Assembly: GCF_030704205.1 (NCBI RefSeq)
Contig: NZ_CP131913.1
Span: forward strand, 1,922,001-1,986,000
Reading direction: 5' to 3'
DNA from: Halomonas alkalicola
Lineage (GTDB): Bacteria > Pseudomonadota > Gammaproteobacteria > Pseudomonadales > Halomonadaceae
DNA: 64,000 bases
Part shown: piece by piece, positions 1 to 16,247 of the stretch
How positions within the stretch are numbered: the first letter of the stretch is position 1
Layout of the letters: every line of letters starts with the position of its first letter
Made by a program: the position numbers and the translations under genes
Notes under the pieces: model-generated
Databases searched by the model: none
What the model was told of the DNA's origin: nothing
The model's input: the letters and a program-made list of their open reading frames with translations, nothing else

Positions 1-297
1 CCACAGGCTCTGCTGCTCGGGCTCCTTGCCGATCACGGTGACGCTGTTGGAGAGCAGGTCGTCGATCAGCTTGGGATCCTCCGCCGCGGGGCGGATGGTC
101 TGGAACGAGGAGCCGTCGGTGCGCTCGCCGGTGATCCGGTAGCCATCGATGGTCACGCTGCGCACCTGCTGGTTCTGCACCTGCTGGACGAACTGCGAGT
201 AGTTCATCGACTGGGGTGAGCTGTCGACGCTGAAGTTGTTGAACACCGTCAGCAGCACCGCCGCGATGACCAACCACAGAATCAGGTTCTTCGCCAT
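1..297 (-). CDS. ftsH: FtsH, ATP-dependent zinc metalloprotease (5' part only)
   Basis: The first 99 codons of the membrane-anchored AAA+ protease that degrades misassembled membrane proteins and short-lived regulators; the gene runs off the left edge of the window. The ATG at 297 opens with MAKNLILWLVIAAVLLTVFNN, a short cytoplasmic tip plus the first transmembrane helix, followed by the periplasmic domain (SVDSSPQSMNYSQF...). The AAA and zinc-protease domains lie outside the window. It is downstream of rlmE on the same strand, the usual rlmE-ftsH pair. The 206-bp gap between them could hold a separate promoter, but none is clear. Confidence 0.9.
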   Translation of the reverse strand, partial: MAKNLILWLVIAAVLLTVFNNFSVDSSPQSMNYSQFVQQVQNQQVRSVTIDGYRITGERTDGSSFQTIRPAAEDPKLIDDLLSNSVTVIGKEPEQQSLW

Positions 298-503
298 GTC
301 GTTCAAGGGACTACCCTCAATATCAGTAATCTTTCGGCCATATATGCGCCTGGCACATTGGACACTACAGGAGCCAGCTGCGTTCGGCCACCGCCGGCGC
401 GCTGGCGCAGACGGTCCACCTCAGGCGCCACTCTGACACAGTTGCGCGCCGCTGTCCGGCAATCGTCCCGGTAGGCCAGGCCTATCGAGGCGATCGGCCG
501 CCA

Positions 504-1193
504 TCAGCCGCGGAAGCCCTGCGCCAGCAGGTAGACCTCGCGGGAGCGCGCCCGGGAGGCATCCGGCTTGCGGGTCACCACCCGCGTGAAGCGCTCACGC
601 AGGGTCTTCAGGTATTCGTCGAAGCCCTCGCCCTGGAACACCTTGGCCAGTAAGGTGCCGCCGGGGCGCAGGGTCTGGCCGGCCAGGTCCAGCGCCAGCT
701 CCACCAGGTACATCGCCTGGGGCTGGTCGATGGCGGCCATGCCGCTCATGTTGGGGGCCATGTCAGACATCACCAGGTCCACCGGCCGGTCGCCCAGCAC
801 CCCGAGGATCGCCTCGAGCACCGCCTCCTCGGTGAAGTCGCCCTGGATGAAGTCGACGCCGGCCAGGGCGTCCATCTCGAGGATGTCGGAAGCGATCACC
901 ACCCCCTCGGTGCCGACCTTCTCGGCCGCCACCTGGCTCCAGCCGCCGGGGGCCGCACCGAGATCGATCACCGTCATGCCGGGCTTGAAGAGGCGATCCT
1001 TGTCGTCCAGCTCCAGCAGCTTGTAGCTGGCCCGGGAGCGATAGCCATCCTGCCAGGAACGCTGCACGTACTGGTCGTCGAAGTGCTCCTTCAGCCAGCC
1101 CTTGCTGGTCTTGCTGGCAGAGCCCTTGTTCGCGGCGCTCTTGCCGGCCGGCGCAGGGCCGGAGGCGGGAGATGTTGTGCGAGAACGAGCCAC
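504..1193 (-). CDS. rlmE: RlmE, 23S rRNA (uridine-2'-O)-methyltransferase
   Basis: Methylates the 2'-O of U2552 in 23S rRNA during late 50S assembly, using S-adenosylmethionine. The protein has an SAM-binding [11 protein letters not shown] motif near residues 73-83, SDMAPNMSG near 144, LLAKVFQG near 183 and SREVYLLAQ near the end, matching the K-D-K-E catalytic layout of the FtsJ/RrmJ family. I place the start at GTG 1193 (about 229 aa, MARSRTTS...), because the upstream extension to 1346 is proline/cysteine-rich, unlike the family, and would run into the divergent promoter of yhbY. The N-terminal 30 residues are low-complexity. It is cotranscribed with ftsH. Confidence 0.9.
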   Translation of the reverse strand: MARSRTTSPASGPAPAGKSAANKGSASKTSKGWLKEHFDDQYVQRSWQDGYRSRASYKLLELDDKDRLFKPGMTVIDLGAAPGGWSQVAAEKVGTEGVVIASDILEMDALAGVDFIQGDFTEEAVLEAILGVLGDRPVDLVMSDMAPNMSGMAAIDQPQAMYLVELALDLAGQTLRPGGTLLAKVFQGEGFDEYLKTLRERFTRVVTRKPDASRARSREVYLLAQGFRG

Positions 1194-1398
1194 GGCATCA
1201 CCAGGAGTGGAGGGTAACGGACAGGCGCAGGAGCGAAATGCAGAAGGCGGCATGCCAGGAGGCCTGACGCCGGCCGATCCTTCGGAGAGGACCAGGCTCA
1301 GGGCGCGCACGGCGCGGCATTTCGCCGTAGCCATTTTCGGCGCCACGTTTTACGCGTACTATGGGGGGCTGCGCGCAACCAAGAAGATGCAAGATACC

Positions 1399-1725
1399 AT
1401 GAGCTTGTCACAGGCACAAAAGAAAGCATTTCGCAGCATCGGCCACCACCTGAACCCGGTGGTGACGGTCTCCGAGAACGGCATTTCCGAAGGAGTGCTG
1501 GCGGAGCTCGACCGGGCGCTCTCCGACCATGAGCTGATCAAGGTGAAGCTGGCCCTGCCGGAGCGCGACGACCGCGGCATCATTCTCGAGGAGCTGGTCG
1601 CCGCGAGCGGCGCCGAGCTGGTGCAGAAGATCGGCAAGATGGCGCTGCTCTATCGCAAGAACCCCCGGGTCAACCCGAAGCTCTCCAACGTCCAGCGCTT
1701 CGAGGGGCACCACGGGCGGCACTGA
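1399..1725 (+). CDS. yhbY: YhbY, CRM-domain ribosome assembly RNA-binding protein
   Basis: A small CRM-domain (KH-like) protein, 108 aa, that associates with pre-50S ribosomes. The family pattern is clear: SLSQAQKKAFRSIGHHLNPV, then GISEGVLAELDRAL, then HELIKVKLALPERD and IGKMALLYRKNP. The ATG at 1399 matches the family N-terminus; ATG 1387 (MQDT) is the alternative. It diverges from rlmE, the conserved arrangement in gammaproteobacteria, and ends before a strong bidirectional hairpin. A basic tail (VQRFEGHHGRH) extends beyond the E. coli protein. Confidence 0.9.
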   Translation: MSLSQAQKKAFRSIGHHLNPVVTVSENGISEGVLAELDRALSDHELIKVKLALPERDDRGIILEELVAASGAELVQKIGKMALLYRKNPRVNPKLSNVQRFEGHHGRH

Positions 1726-1750
1726 CCCCCAAGCGCCAAGCGACCCAGCA

Positions 1751-1786
1751 AAGAAGCCCCGCAGACGCGAGTCTGCGGGGCTTCTT
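1751..1786. terminator. Bidirectional terminator between yhbY and greA
   Basis: A perfect 16-bp inverted repeat (1751-1766 with 1771-1786) around a GCGA loop. Both outer ends carry A/T bases (AAGAAG/CTTCTT), so it can work for both convergent genes. Confidence 0.85.
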
Positions 1787-1847
1787 CTTGCCTGGCGTAC
1801 CCGCCGCCCGTCACCGAGCGGCTTGGTTGGCGCTCAAGGCCTGGCGC

Positions 1848-2320
1848 TTACAGGTGCTCGACGCTGCCGATCTCGTACTCGACGGTGCCGCCGGGGGTCT
1901 TGACCACCACCACGTCGCCCTCCTCCTTGCCGATCAGGGCGCGGGCGATGGGCGAGGTGACCGAGATCAGCCCCTGCTTGATGTCGGCCTCGTCCTCGCC
2001 AACGATGCGGTAGGTGACCTCCTCGTCGGTATCGAGGTTGACCAGCCCCACGGTGACGCCAAAGATCACCTTGCCGGTCTGGGGCAGCTTGGTGACGTCG
2101 ATCACCTGGGCGCTGCCGAGCTTGCCCTCGATCTCCTGGATGCGCCCCTCGATGAAGCCCTGCTGCTCGCGAGCGGCATGGTACTCGGCGTTCTCCTTGA
2201 GATCGCCGTGCTCACGGGCCTCGGCGATGGCGGCGATCACCCTCGGACGCGCCTCGCCCTTGAGCTGCTCGAGCTCCTTGCGCAGACGTGCCTCTCCGGC
2301 AACGGTCATCGGGACCTTGT

Positions 2321-2324
<4 letters not shown>
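1848..2324 (-). CDS. greA: GreA, transcript cleavage elongation factor
   Basis: Stimulates RNA cleavage by backtracked RNA polymerase. The 158-aa protein has the N-terminal coiled coil with the acidic tip ([16 protein letters not shown] near residues 41-56) and the C-terminal FKBP-like domain ([29 protein letters not shown]). ATG 2324 overlaps the carB stop as ATGA, so greA is probably translationally coupled to carB. The longer in-frame opening to 2633 lies inside carB and is not part of the protein. The carB-greA junction is typical of pseudomonads and halomonads. Confidence 0.95.
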
Positions 2325-5551
<3,227 letters not shown>

Positions 5552-5610
5552 GGTGCTTCCCGCAGAAAAAGGTGACGAGGGGCGACGTGTCTCGGGCTGT
5601 GTCCCAGGGC

Positions 5611-6759
<1,149 letters not shown>

Positions 6760-7082
6760 TGCAACGTCCTCCCATGCTTATACGAATAGCTTTACAGACA
6801 GCTATATAGAGACAACTCGTCCAGAAATGCGGGTTACCGGTGGCCTGCCCATGAATGGCCGCCCCGCAAGATGGGCGGCCACTCCGCAAAAAAGCGGGAC
6901 GAAACCCGATAGATACCGGTTTCATCCCGCTTGTTGTCATTCGCTCGGAACTGATTCGCTCAGAACTAGGGGCCGAAGCAACAAGCGCTGGTTCAGGGGC
7001 TCTCGCCCGGGCGCCCGGCCAAAATTTTCGGGATTTTACAGGATCGACCGCTCCCCGGCCACCCCTTTGGTCGAACTCCTCC
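6760..7082. other. Intergenic region between dapB and carA
   Basis: About 320 bp without a gene. It holds the dapB terminator (6888-6930), a second perfect 8-bp hairpin (GGCCGCCC/GGGCGGCC at about 6857-6880) without a T run, and an AT-rich stretch near 6778-6815 that is the likely carA promoter and leader. I could not assign -35/-10 boxes with confidence and saw no leader-peptide attenuator. Confidence 0.5.
6888..6930 (-). terminator. Intrinsic terminator of dapB
   Basis: Read on the minus strand, a 13-bp stem with one mismatch (6918-6930 with 6894-6906) is followed by six T residues (6888-6893). It separates dapB from the carAB unit. Confidence 0.85.
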
Positions 7083-7937
<855 letters not shown>

Positions 7938-7954
7938 TCAGAGGCGAGGCGCCG

Positions 7955-8863
7955 TCAGCCGCCCGCCCTGCCGCTGTCGCGCATCAAGAGCCCCATGGCC
8001 AGGAGCACTGCCAGGCTGCCCGGCAGCCAGACCCAACCGACCTGGCTCGGCGCGCTGGCAAAGAGCAGAAGCATGGAGACGAAGGGCACCAGATAGCCAT
8101 AGGCGGTGACCGCCCCGGGCGTCAGGGACGAGGTGGCCCGCTGCATCAGCCAGAAAGTGAGCGCGCTGGAGCAGAGCCCCAGATAGATCAGCAGGGCGAG
8201 GTCGAGGACGGTCATGTCCAGCAGCGTCCCCACCGGCTCCACGGCGAGGCCCACCAGGCCGATCAGCACACCGCCGGCCCCCAGGCTCCAGAAGGTGCGC
8301 ACCGATGCCGTCCCCGGCAGCCACCCCCGCGCCAGGCCCCACTTGCTGAGTACTGGATAGAGCGCGGTGGAGCAGCAGCCCAGAAAGAACACCGCCTCGC
8401 CGATGCCGAAACGCAGCCGACCACCCTGGTGCCAGGCCTCTGCCAGCGCCAAGCCGAGCGCACCCAGGGCGCCCAGCGCCAGGATCCCCGGCAGCCGCCA
8501 GCCGGGGCGCTCAACCCCCACCCCCCGCCCCATCAGAAAGGCCAGCAGCGGCACCGTGACATACAGCGTGGCCATGGAGAGCGCCGTGGCGCGGTGGGCG
8601 GCCCAGAACATGGCGCCGAAGAAGCCGGCCAGACAGAGGCCCATTAGCGCATAGAGCGGCAGCAGCCTCGGCGCCGGCATAAAGTCCTGCGCACGCCTGG
8701 CCAGCCACCAGAGCCCGGCACAGGCGATGGCAAAGCGCAGTGCGGTGAGCGAGAGCGGCGGCAGTTCACTCATCAACCCTACGGCGGGAAAGGAGAAACC
8801 CACCAGCGCCGCCCAGAGCAGCATGCCGAGGTGGGCGCCGCGGGTGGATGCCGCCGGGCTCAC
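7955..8863 (-). CDS. DMT-superfamily (EamA) permease
   Basis: A 302-aa membrane protein with about ten hydrophobic segments in two EamA repeats (for example LGMLLWAALVGFSFPAVGLM and AVFFLGCCSTALYPVLSKWG), typical of drug/metabolite exporters. The substrate cannot be told from sequence. The start is GTG 8863, whose GTGA overlaps the stop of the DUF2218 gene, so the two are probably one operon. It belongs to the three-gene block between dapB and dnaJ. Confidence 0.8.
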   Translation of the reverse strand: MSPAASTRGAHLGMLLWAALVGFSFPAVGLMSELPPLSLTALRFAIACAGLWWLARRAQDFMPAPRLLPLYALMGLCLAGFFGAMFWAAHRATALSMATLYVTVPLLAFLMGRGVGVERPGWRLPGILALGALGALGLALAEAWHQGGRLRFGIGEAVFFLGCCSTALYPVLSKWGLARGWLPGTASVRTFWSLGAGGVLIGLVGLAVEPVGTLLDMTVLDLALLIYLGLCSSALTFWLMQRATSSLTPGAVTAYGYLVPFVSMLLLFASAPSQVGWVWLPGSLAVLLAMGLLMRDSGRAGG

Positions 8864-9138
8864 GCTTCCCAGACGATATCGAGCTCGACGCCCCGGAGGG
8901 CGTCCAGGGTGTTGTCCACCTCTCCCTCCAGCTGGTCGTGGGCCTCGTCCTCGACGGCCTCCACGACCACCACCAGCTTGTCCGGCTCCGCCACCAGGTA
9001 GCAGCTGCCGGTAGCAAAGGTCACCTCGACCCCCGCATCGCGCTTGGCCACCGCGTGCTCCCCGGACCAGCGCTGGCAGAGCTGGTCGATCAGGGCTTCG
9101 GCGTCATCGGCGGGAATCTCGGCACGTGAAATCGGCAT
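8860..9138 (-). CDS. DUF2218 family protein
   Basis: A 92-aa soluble protein. It matches the DUF2218 layout: RAEIPADDAEALIDQLCQRW, then GSCYLVAEPDKLVVVVEA, then a C-terminal helix and aromatic end (VELDIVWEA). The function is unknown; members are often described as being near siderophore or metal genes, which is not the case here. I use ATG 9138, because AGGAGG (9147-9152) sits at ideal spacing; an earlier GTG at 9147 overlaps that site. It overlaps the permease gene by 4 nt. Confidence 0.7.
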   Translation of the reverse strand: MPISRAEIPADDAEALIDQLCQRWSGEHAVAKRDAGVEVTFATGSCYLVAEPDKLVVVVEAVEDEAHDQLEGEVDNTLDALRGVELDIVWEA

Positions 9139-9291
9139 GGCGGCCACCTCCTGAAGGAATGTCGGGCTACCAGACTATGCCGCCCGCACCGCCGGCGCCA
9201 AGCGGCCATTTTCAACCGAGGATGCCGCCACGGCAGGCGCCCATGGCGACGTGATACGGTAGCGGGAAGACAACAGGACGAGAGAGATGAC

Positions 9292-10236
9292 ATGGACGAG
9301 GCGCTTGGCTGCCTGACACGACTCAGGGACGGACACAGCAGGGGGAGGCCGGCCCCCAACAAGCCGTGCCTGCTGCTGGCCATCATCTGCGAGATCCAGG
9401 CGGGGCATATCATCTCGCCCCGGATCGCCATCGACGATCGCCTGATCGCCCGCTATCACGACCTTTACGAGGCCGCCACAGCAACCCGACAGTCCGCCAA
9501 CCCACAGCTCCCCCTCTGGCACCTGAGAAATGACCAGGGCCCAACGGGGCCTCTCTGGTCACCAGAGTTCACCGCCGAGCTGGGCGCTCTGGAGGCGCAG
9601 CTTGGCCAGCCCAAGTCCATCGGCCAGCTACGGGAGCGCTTCAGCACGGCTCGGCTGGACGAAACACTCTTCCAGGTGCTGCAGGACGAGAAGACCTCGC
9701 GTGAGGCCTGTGCGCTCCTGGTGACTCGCTACTTCTCCGCCGATTCGCGGGCCCATGACTGCCTGCATGCCTACCTGACCACAGCGCTTGAAAGCGGCCA
9801 CTATGAGCGACATCCAGAGCGCCTGACGGGCAACGTGAAGGAGGAGAGCCAGAAATATGCCCGCTCCGCCGCCTTTCGCGCCCTGGTGCTGGAAGCCTAC
9901 GACTACCGCTGCGCGGCCAGCCGGCTGCGCTATATCACCCCGGACTATCGCTATCTGGTGGAGGCGGCTCATCTGGTGCCCTTCGCCGAGAGCCAGGACG
10001 ATCGCCCCACCAACGGCCTGGCGCTGACGCCCAATCTGCACTGGGCCATGGACAGCCACCTGATCGCCCCGGGGCCCGACCACCGCTGGCACCTGAGCCC
10101 AGGGGGGGACGCCCTGGTACCCGACAACCGCTGGCTCTGCGAACTAGATGGCAAGCCGCTGGTGCTGCCACGTGACCCGCGCAGGCAGCCGGATCGCGAC
10201 GCCCTGGCCTGGCGCCTGGACCACCTGCAGCGCTGA
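9292..10236 (+). CDS. HNH endonuclease, possible DNA-sulfur-binding (ScoMcrA-like) restriction enzyme
   Basis: A 314-aa solitary nuclease. The C-terminal half has an HNH core: CAASRLRYI, then VEAAHLVPFAES, then TNGLALTPNLHWAMDSHLI (about residues 205-265), like the HNH_2 group of restriction nucleases. The N-terminal half begins with PAPNKPCLLLAIICEIQAGH and later has LPLWHLRNDQGP. I read this as the KP-LLL...G and W-L-ND pattern of the phosphorothioate-binding domain of ScoMcrA-type type IV restriction enzymes. The nuclease fold is fairly sure; the sulfur-binding assignment is inference. No modification genes (dndBCDE, methylases) are adjacent. Confidence 0.7.
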   Translation: MDEALGCLTRLRDGHSRGRPAPNKPCLLLAIICEIQAGHIISPRIAIDDRLIARYHDLYEAATATRQSANPQLPLWHLRNDQGPTGPLWSPEFTAELGALEAQLGQPKSIGQLRERFSTARLDETLFQVLQDEKTSREACALLVTRYFSADSRAHDCLHAYLTTALESGHYERHPERLTGNVKEESQKYARSAAFRALVLEAYDYRCAASRLRYITPDYRYLVEAAHLVPFAESQDDRPTNGLALTPNLHWAMDSHLIAPGPDHRWHLSPGGDALVPDNRWLCELDGKPLVLPRDPRRQPDRDALAWRLDHLQR

Positions 10237-10254
10237 GGCAGCCATGAACGCGAT

Positions 10255-10284
10255 GGGCCCCGGCATCTGGCGATGCCGGGGCCC
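10255..10284. terminator. Hairpin between the HNH gene and dnaJ
   Basis: A perfect 12-bp inverted repeat (10255-10266 with 10273-10284) with a CTGGCG loop between convergent genes. There is no good T run, so termination strength is uncertain. Confidence 0.55.
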
Positions 10285-10311
10285 GTCTGTCGCTGCGAGG
10301 GGTGATGCCGC

Positions 10312-11466
10312 CTAGGGCTTCATGTCCTCGAAGAACTTCTTCACGCCGTCGAAGAAGCCGCTCTTCTTGGGCGAGTGGTGGGCGCTGTTGGTGCCGCCGA
10401 GGCTCTCCTGGAACTGGCGCAGCAGCTCCTTCTGCTCCTCGTTGAGCTTCACCGGGGTCTCGATCACCACCTTGCAGAGCAGGTCGCCCGGGGCGCCGCC
10501 GCGCACCGGCTTGACGCCCTTGCCGCGCAGGCGGAACAGCTTGCCGGTCTGGGTCTCCGCCGGGATCTTAAGCTTCACCCGGCCGTCCAGGGTCGGCACC
10601 TCCAGCTCGCCACCCAGCGCGGCGTCGACGAAGTTGATCGGCACCTCGCAGTGCAGGTGCTTGCCGTCACGCTGGAAGATATGGTGCGGCTTGATGTGCA
10701 CCTGAACGTAGAGATCCCCGGGCGGGCCGCCATTCATGCCGGCCTCGCCCTCGCCGTTCAGGCGAATACGGTCGCCGGTGTCGACCCCCGCAGGAATCTT
10801 CACCGACAGGGTACGGGTCTCGCGCACGCGGCCCTCGCCGTTGCACTTGTGGCAGGGCACCTTGATGTGCTGGCCGGAGCCGTGGCAGGTCGGGCAGGTC
10901 TGCTGCACGGCGAAGAAGCCCTGCTGCATGCGCACCTGGCCGTGGCCGGCACAGGTCGGGCAGGTCTCCTTGCTGGAGCCGGGCTCGGCGCCTGAACCGT
11001 CGCAGCGCTCGCACTCCACGTGGCGCGGCACGCGGATGTCGACGCTGGTGCCGGCCACCGCACTCTCGAGGTCGAGCTCGAGGTTGTAGCGCAGGTCGCT
11101 TCCGCGGGCCCGGGCGTTGGGGTGACGACGCCCGCCGCCACCGCCGCCGAAGATGTCGCCGAAGACATCCCCGAAGATATCGCTGAAGCCCCCGGCGCCC
11201 GCGCCGCCGAAGCCACCACCGCCGAAGCCGCCCGCCTGGCCGTCCACGCCGGCATGGCCGAACTGGTCGTAGGCCGCGCGCTTCTCGCTGTCGGAGAGCA
11301 CCTCGTAGGCCTCGGAGACCTCGCGGAACTTCTCCGCCGAGGCCTCGTCGTCCGGGTTGCGGTCGGGGTGCAGCTTCTGGGCCAGTCGTCGGTAGGCCTT
11401 CTTGATCTCTTTCTGGTCGGCACCGCGCTCTACGCCCAGCACCTCGTAATAGTCACGTTTGGACAT
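10312..11466 (-). CDS. dnaJ: DnaJ, Hsp40 co-chaperone
   Basis: Delivers unfolded substrates to DnaK and stimulates its ATPase; 384 aa. The N-terminal J domain contains the HPD motif ([10 protein letters not shown], near residue 33). A Gly/Phe-rich linker follows ([16 protein letters not shown]). The zinc domain has four C-x-x-C-x-G-x-G repeats ([32 protein letters not shown]), and the C-terminal substrate-binding domains end the protein. It is the last gene of grpE-dnaK-dnaJ, 91 bp after dnaK. Confidence 0.97.
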   Translation of the reverse strand: MSKRDYYEVLGVERGADQKEIKKAYRRLAQKLHPDRNPDDEASAEKFREVSEAYEVLSDSEKRAAYDQFGHAGVDGQAGGFGGGGFGGAGAGGFSDIFGDVFGDIFGGGGGGRRHPNARARGSDLRYNLELDLESAVAGTSVDIRVPRHVECERCDGSGAEPGSSKETCPTCAGHGQVRMQQGFFAVQQTCPTCHGSGQHIKVPCHKCNGEGRVRETRTLSVKIPAGVDTGDRIRLNGEGEAGMNGGPPGDLYVQVHIKPHHIFQRDGKHLHCEVPINFVDAALGGELEVPTLDGRVKLKIPAETQTGKLFRLRGKGVKPVRGGAPGDLLCKVVIETPVKLNEEQKELLRQFQESLGGTNSAHHSPKKSGFFDGVKKFFEDMKP

Positions 11467-11557
11467 GGATCGGTCCGCCTCCGTCGGGGTACCGCGGAAA
11501 CACCAACGCGGGAGTCAGGCCCCCGCGCTGGCATCATCCGTGGTTCAGATGCGTGGT

Positions 11558-13590
<2,033 letters not shown>

Positions 13591-13617
13591 TCAAGTCCCG
13601 CGGCCAGGATTTGTTGC

Positions 13618-14235
13618 TCAGCCGGCGGCCTGGCTGACCACCACCATGGCCGGCCGCACCAGGCGGCCGTTGAGCAGATAGCCCTTCTGAAACACGTCCA
13701 TGACGGTGTTGGGGTCGAGCTCGGGGTTGGGCACCATGGCCATGGCCTCGTGGAACTGCGGGTCGAAGGGCTCGCCCGCCGGCTCCAGGATCTCCACCCC
13801 GAACTTGGCCAGCACGTCGCGCTGCATCTTCAGCGTCATGGCGACGCCCTCGCGATGGGCCTCGGTGGCCTCGTCCGCCATGGCCTCGAGGGCCTTCTCC
13901 AGGCTGTCCACTACCGGCAGCAGCTCCTTGACGAACTTCTCCAGGGCGAACTTGCGGGCCTTCTCGGCCTCCTGCTCGGCCCGGCGGCGCACGTTCTGGG
14001 CCTCGGCGGCGGCACGCAGCGCCTGGTCCTTGGCCTCGGCGACGCTCTGCTCCAGCTCCTCGACGCGGGCGGCCAGCAGCTCGGCCTCGGGGTTGTCGCT
14101 CGCCTCGGCGGCGGCCTCGGTCTCCTCGGCCGCCTCGATGGCCTCCTCCAGCTCGCCTTCGATGGGCTGGGGCTCGGCCTCCTGCTCACGACGGGCAAGT
14201 TCCTCGTCCAGCGGGGTCTGGGGATCTCTGGCCAT
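13618..14235 (-). CDS. grpE: GrpE, nucleotide exchange factor of DnaK
   Basis: Promotes ADP release from DnaK; 205 aa, as a homodimer. The N-terminal half is acidic and helical (long Glu/Ala-rich coiled coil, about residues 15-100). The C-terminal beta domain has the family signature [20 protein letters not shown], then [18 protein letters not shown]. First gene of the heat-shock operon, preceded by a sigma-32 type promoter at 14315-14343. Confidence 0.95.
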   Translation of the reverse strand: MARDPQTPLDEELARREQEAEPQPIEGELEEAIEAAEETEAAAEASDNPEAELLAARVEELEQSVAEAKDQALRAAAEAQNVRRRAEQEAEKARKFALEKFVKELLPVVDSLEKALEAMADEATEAHREGVAMTLKMQRDVLAKFGVEILEPAGEPFDPQFHEAMAMVPNPELDPNTVMDVFQKGYLLNGRLVRPAMVVVSQAAG

Positions 14236-14314
14236 GGGTCTCTCCTGACAGGGATGCGGCGGCGTCTAGCCGCCGATGAAACATGAATGAGGGGGGTTGA
14301 ACGGTTCTGCGAGC

Positions 14315-14343
14315 TATATGGGGACGCCAGAGCGGATCTCAAG
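14315..14343 (-). promoter_or_regulatory. Heat-shock (sigma-32) promoter of grpE-dnaK-dnaJ
   Basis: Read on the minus strand: CTTGAGA (-35, 14337-14343), a 13-bp spacer, then CCCCATATA (-10, 14315-14323). This agrees closely with the RpoH consensus CTTGAAA-N13-CCCCAT, and it sits about 80 bp before the grpE start. Confidence 0.8.
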
Positions 14344-14394
14344 GCGAGACAGCCGGGAGAGGCCGATCCGTGCATTGTGGGGCATCGTGGACTA

Positions 14395-14410
14395 CTGTAT
14401 AAACGCACAC
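14395..14410 (+). promoter_or_regulatory. Possible LexA (SOS) box before recN
   Basis: CTGTATAAACGCACAC resembles the CTGT-N8-ACAG box of gammaproteobacterial LexA, with the right half one base off. It is about 60-75 bp upstream of recN, an SOS gene in E. coli. Confidence 0.45.
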
Positions 14411-14470
14411 ATATTGGATGTATGACCAGTAGTCCTGAGATCAGGGCGCGCAGACTTCCCGGGAGGCCTC

Positions 14471-16144
14471 ATGCTGACAGAGCTTGCCATTCGCGACTTC
14501 GCCATCGTCGACCACCTGGAGCTGGAGCTCGCCGGCGGCATGACCGCCATCACCGGCGAGACCGGCGCCGGCAAGTCGATCCTGCTCGGCGCCCTGGGGC
14601 TCTGCCTGGGCGAGCGCGCCGATGCCGGCAGCGTGCGCCACGGCGCCGAGCGCGCCGACCTCAGCGCGCGCTTCGATATCGCCGCGCTGCCTGAGGCCCG
14701 CGCCTGGCTCGCGGCCCGGGAGCTGCCCGAGGATGATTGCCTGCTGCGGCGCGTGGTGAGCGCCAATGGCCGCTCCAAGGCGTGGATCAACGGCCAGCCG
14801 GCCACCGTGGCCGATCTCAAGGCGCTGGGCGAGCGGCTGATCGAGATCCACGGCCAGCACGCCCACCAGGCGCTGCTGCACGAGGAGACCCACCTGCGCC
14901 TGCTCGACGACTTCGCCGGCCACCGCGAGGCGGTGGGCGAGATGGCCGAGACCTTCCGCACCTGGCAGGCCGCCAGGCGCCGGCTGCGGCGGCTGGCCGA
15001 GGACGGCGACGAGCTGGCCGCCCGCCGCCAGCTGGTGCGCTATCAGGTGGAGGAGCTCGACCAGCTGGCGCTGGCCGAGGGCGAGCTCAAGGCGCTGGAG
15101 GAGGAGCAGGAGGAGCTGGCCCACGCCGAGGAGCGCCTGCGCGAGGCGCAGTTCGCCGCCGAGTGCTGCGACAACGACGAAGGCGGCGCCATGAGCCTGC
15201 TGACTCAGGCGATCAACCACCTCTCGGCGCTGCCGGGCAGCGACCGCGGCCGCCTGGCCGAGGCGCTCGCCATGCTGGGCGATGCCCGCATCCAGGTCGA
15301 GGAGGCCGCCCGGGAGCTCCACCACTTCGCCGAGGGCACCGAGCTCGACCCGGAGCGGCTGGCCTGGGTCGAGCAGCGCCTCGGCGAGGTGCACCGCCTG
15401 GCCCGCAAGCATCATGTGATGCCCGAGGAGCTCACCGCGCTGCACCAGCAGCTGCAGGAGGAGCTGGCTCGCCTGGAAGGCGGCGAGGAAGATCTCGAGA
15501 CCCTGGAGGCCGAGGTGGACGCCCTGCGCGAGCGGTGGCGGGGGCAGGCCCGCCAGGTGGGCGACGCGCGCCGCCAGGCCGCCACCCGCTTCGGCAAGGC
15601 GGTCCAGGAGCAGCTCGCCTTCCTGGCCATGGGCAAGGCGCGCTTCGAAGTCGAAGTGCTGGAGCGTGACACCCCCGCCGCCGAGGGCCTGGAGGGCGTA
15701 CGCTTCCTGATCAGCGCCAACCCCGGCCAGCCGGCCCGGCCGCTGGCCAAGGTGGCCTCCGGGGGGGAGCTGTCGCGCATCAGCCTGGCGATCCAGGTGG
15801 TCGCCGCCCGCCACTCCACCATTCCCAGCCTGGTGTTCGACGAGGTGGACGTGGGCGTCTCCGGCGCCACCGCCGAGATCGTCGGCCAGCTGCTGCGCCG
15901 CCTGGGCGAGCAGGGCCAGGTGATGACCGTGACCCACCTGCCCCAGGTGGCGGCCCAGGCCCACCGGCACCTGCACATCGAGAAGCGCGCGGAGCAGGAG
16001 ACCACCCTCACCCGCATGGCGCTGCTCGACGAGGCCGGCCGGGTGGGCGAGCTGGCGCGCATGCTGGGCGGGGTCAACCTCTCCGAACGCACCCTGGCCC
16101 ACGCCCGCGAGATGCTCGACGCCAGCCAGCGCCCCCACCACTGA
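14471..16144 (+). CDS. recN: RecN, SMC-like DNA repair ATPase
   Basis: Acts in double-strand break repair; 557 aa, normal length. The ABC-type head is split: Walker A ITGETGAGKSILLGAL near residues 29-44 and the C-terminal signature VASGGELSRISLAIQV followed by Walker B SLVFDEVDVGVSG. Between them are two long coiled-coil arms rich in Glu/Arg/Leu. The GC-rich coding sequence creates a long open frame on the other strand, which I treat as an artefact. It ends before a bidirectional hairpin shared with fur. Confidence 0.97.
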   Translation: MLTELAIRDFAIVDHLELELAGGMTAITGETGAGKSILLGALGLCLGERADAGSVRHGAERADLSARFDIAALPEARAWLAARELPEDDCLLRRVVSANGRSKAWINGQPATVADLKALGERLIEIHGQHAHQALLHEETHLRLLDDFAGHREAVGEMAETFRTWQAARRRLRRLAEDGDELAARRQLVRYQVEELDQLALAEGELKALEEEQEELAHAEERLREAQFAAECCDNDEGGAMSLLTQAINHLSALPGSDRGRLAEALAMLGDARIQVEEAARELHHFAEGTELDPERLAWVEQRLGEVHRLARKHHVMPEELTALHQQLQEELARLEGGEEDLETLEAEVDALRERWRGQARQVGDARRQAATRFGKAVQEQLAFLAMGKARFEVEVLERDTPAAEGLEGVRFLISANPGQPARPLAKVASGGELSRISLAIQVVAARHSTIPSLVFDEVDVGVSGATAEIVGQLLRRLGEQGQVMTVTHLPQVAAQAHRHLHIEKRAEQETTLTRMALLDEAGRVGELARMLGGVNLSERTLAHAREMLDASQRPHH

Positions 16145-16176
16145 GCCCCACCCCCCGGCGGCGGACCCCCGAACGC

Positions 16177-16207
16177 GCGCGGCCCCGATCGAGAATCGGG
16201 GCCGCGC
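16177..16207. terminator. Bidirectional hairpin between recN and fur
   Basis: A perfect 13-bp inverted repeat (16177-16189 with 16195-16207) with a CGAGA loop between the convergent recN and fur. T runs are weak. Confidence 0.65.
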
Positions 16208-16247
16208 TGAGCCGTGGGCGCCGGTCGTGGGACCGGCTGCCGGGCCG

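Noticed and set aside
504..1346. 280-codon version of RlmE starting upstream of GTG 1193
   Set aside because: The extra 50 residues do not match the family and would extend into the divergent promoter region of yhbY.
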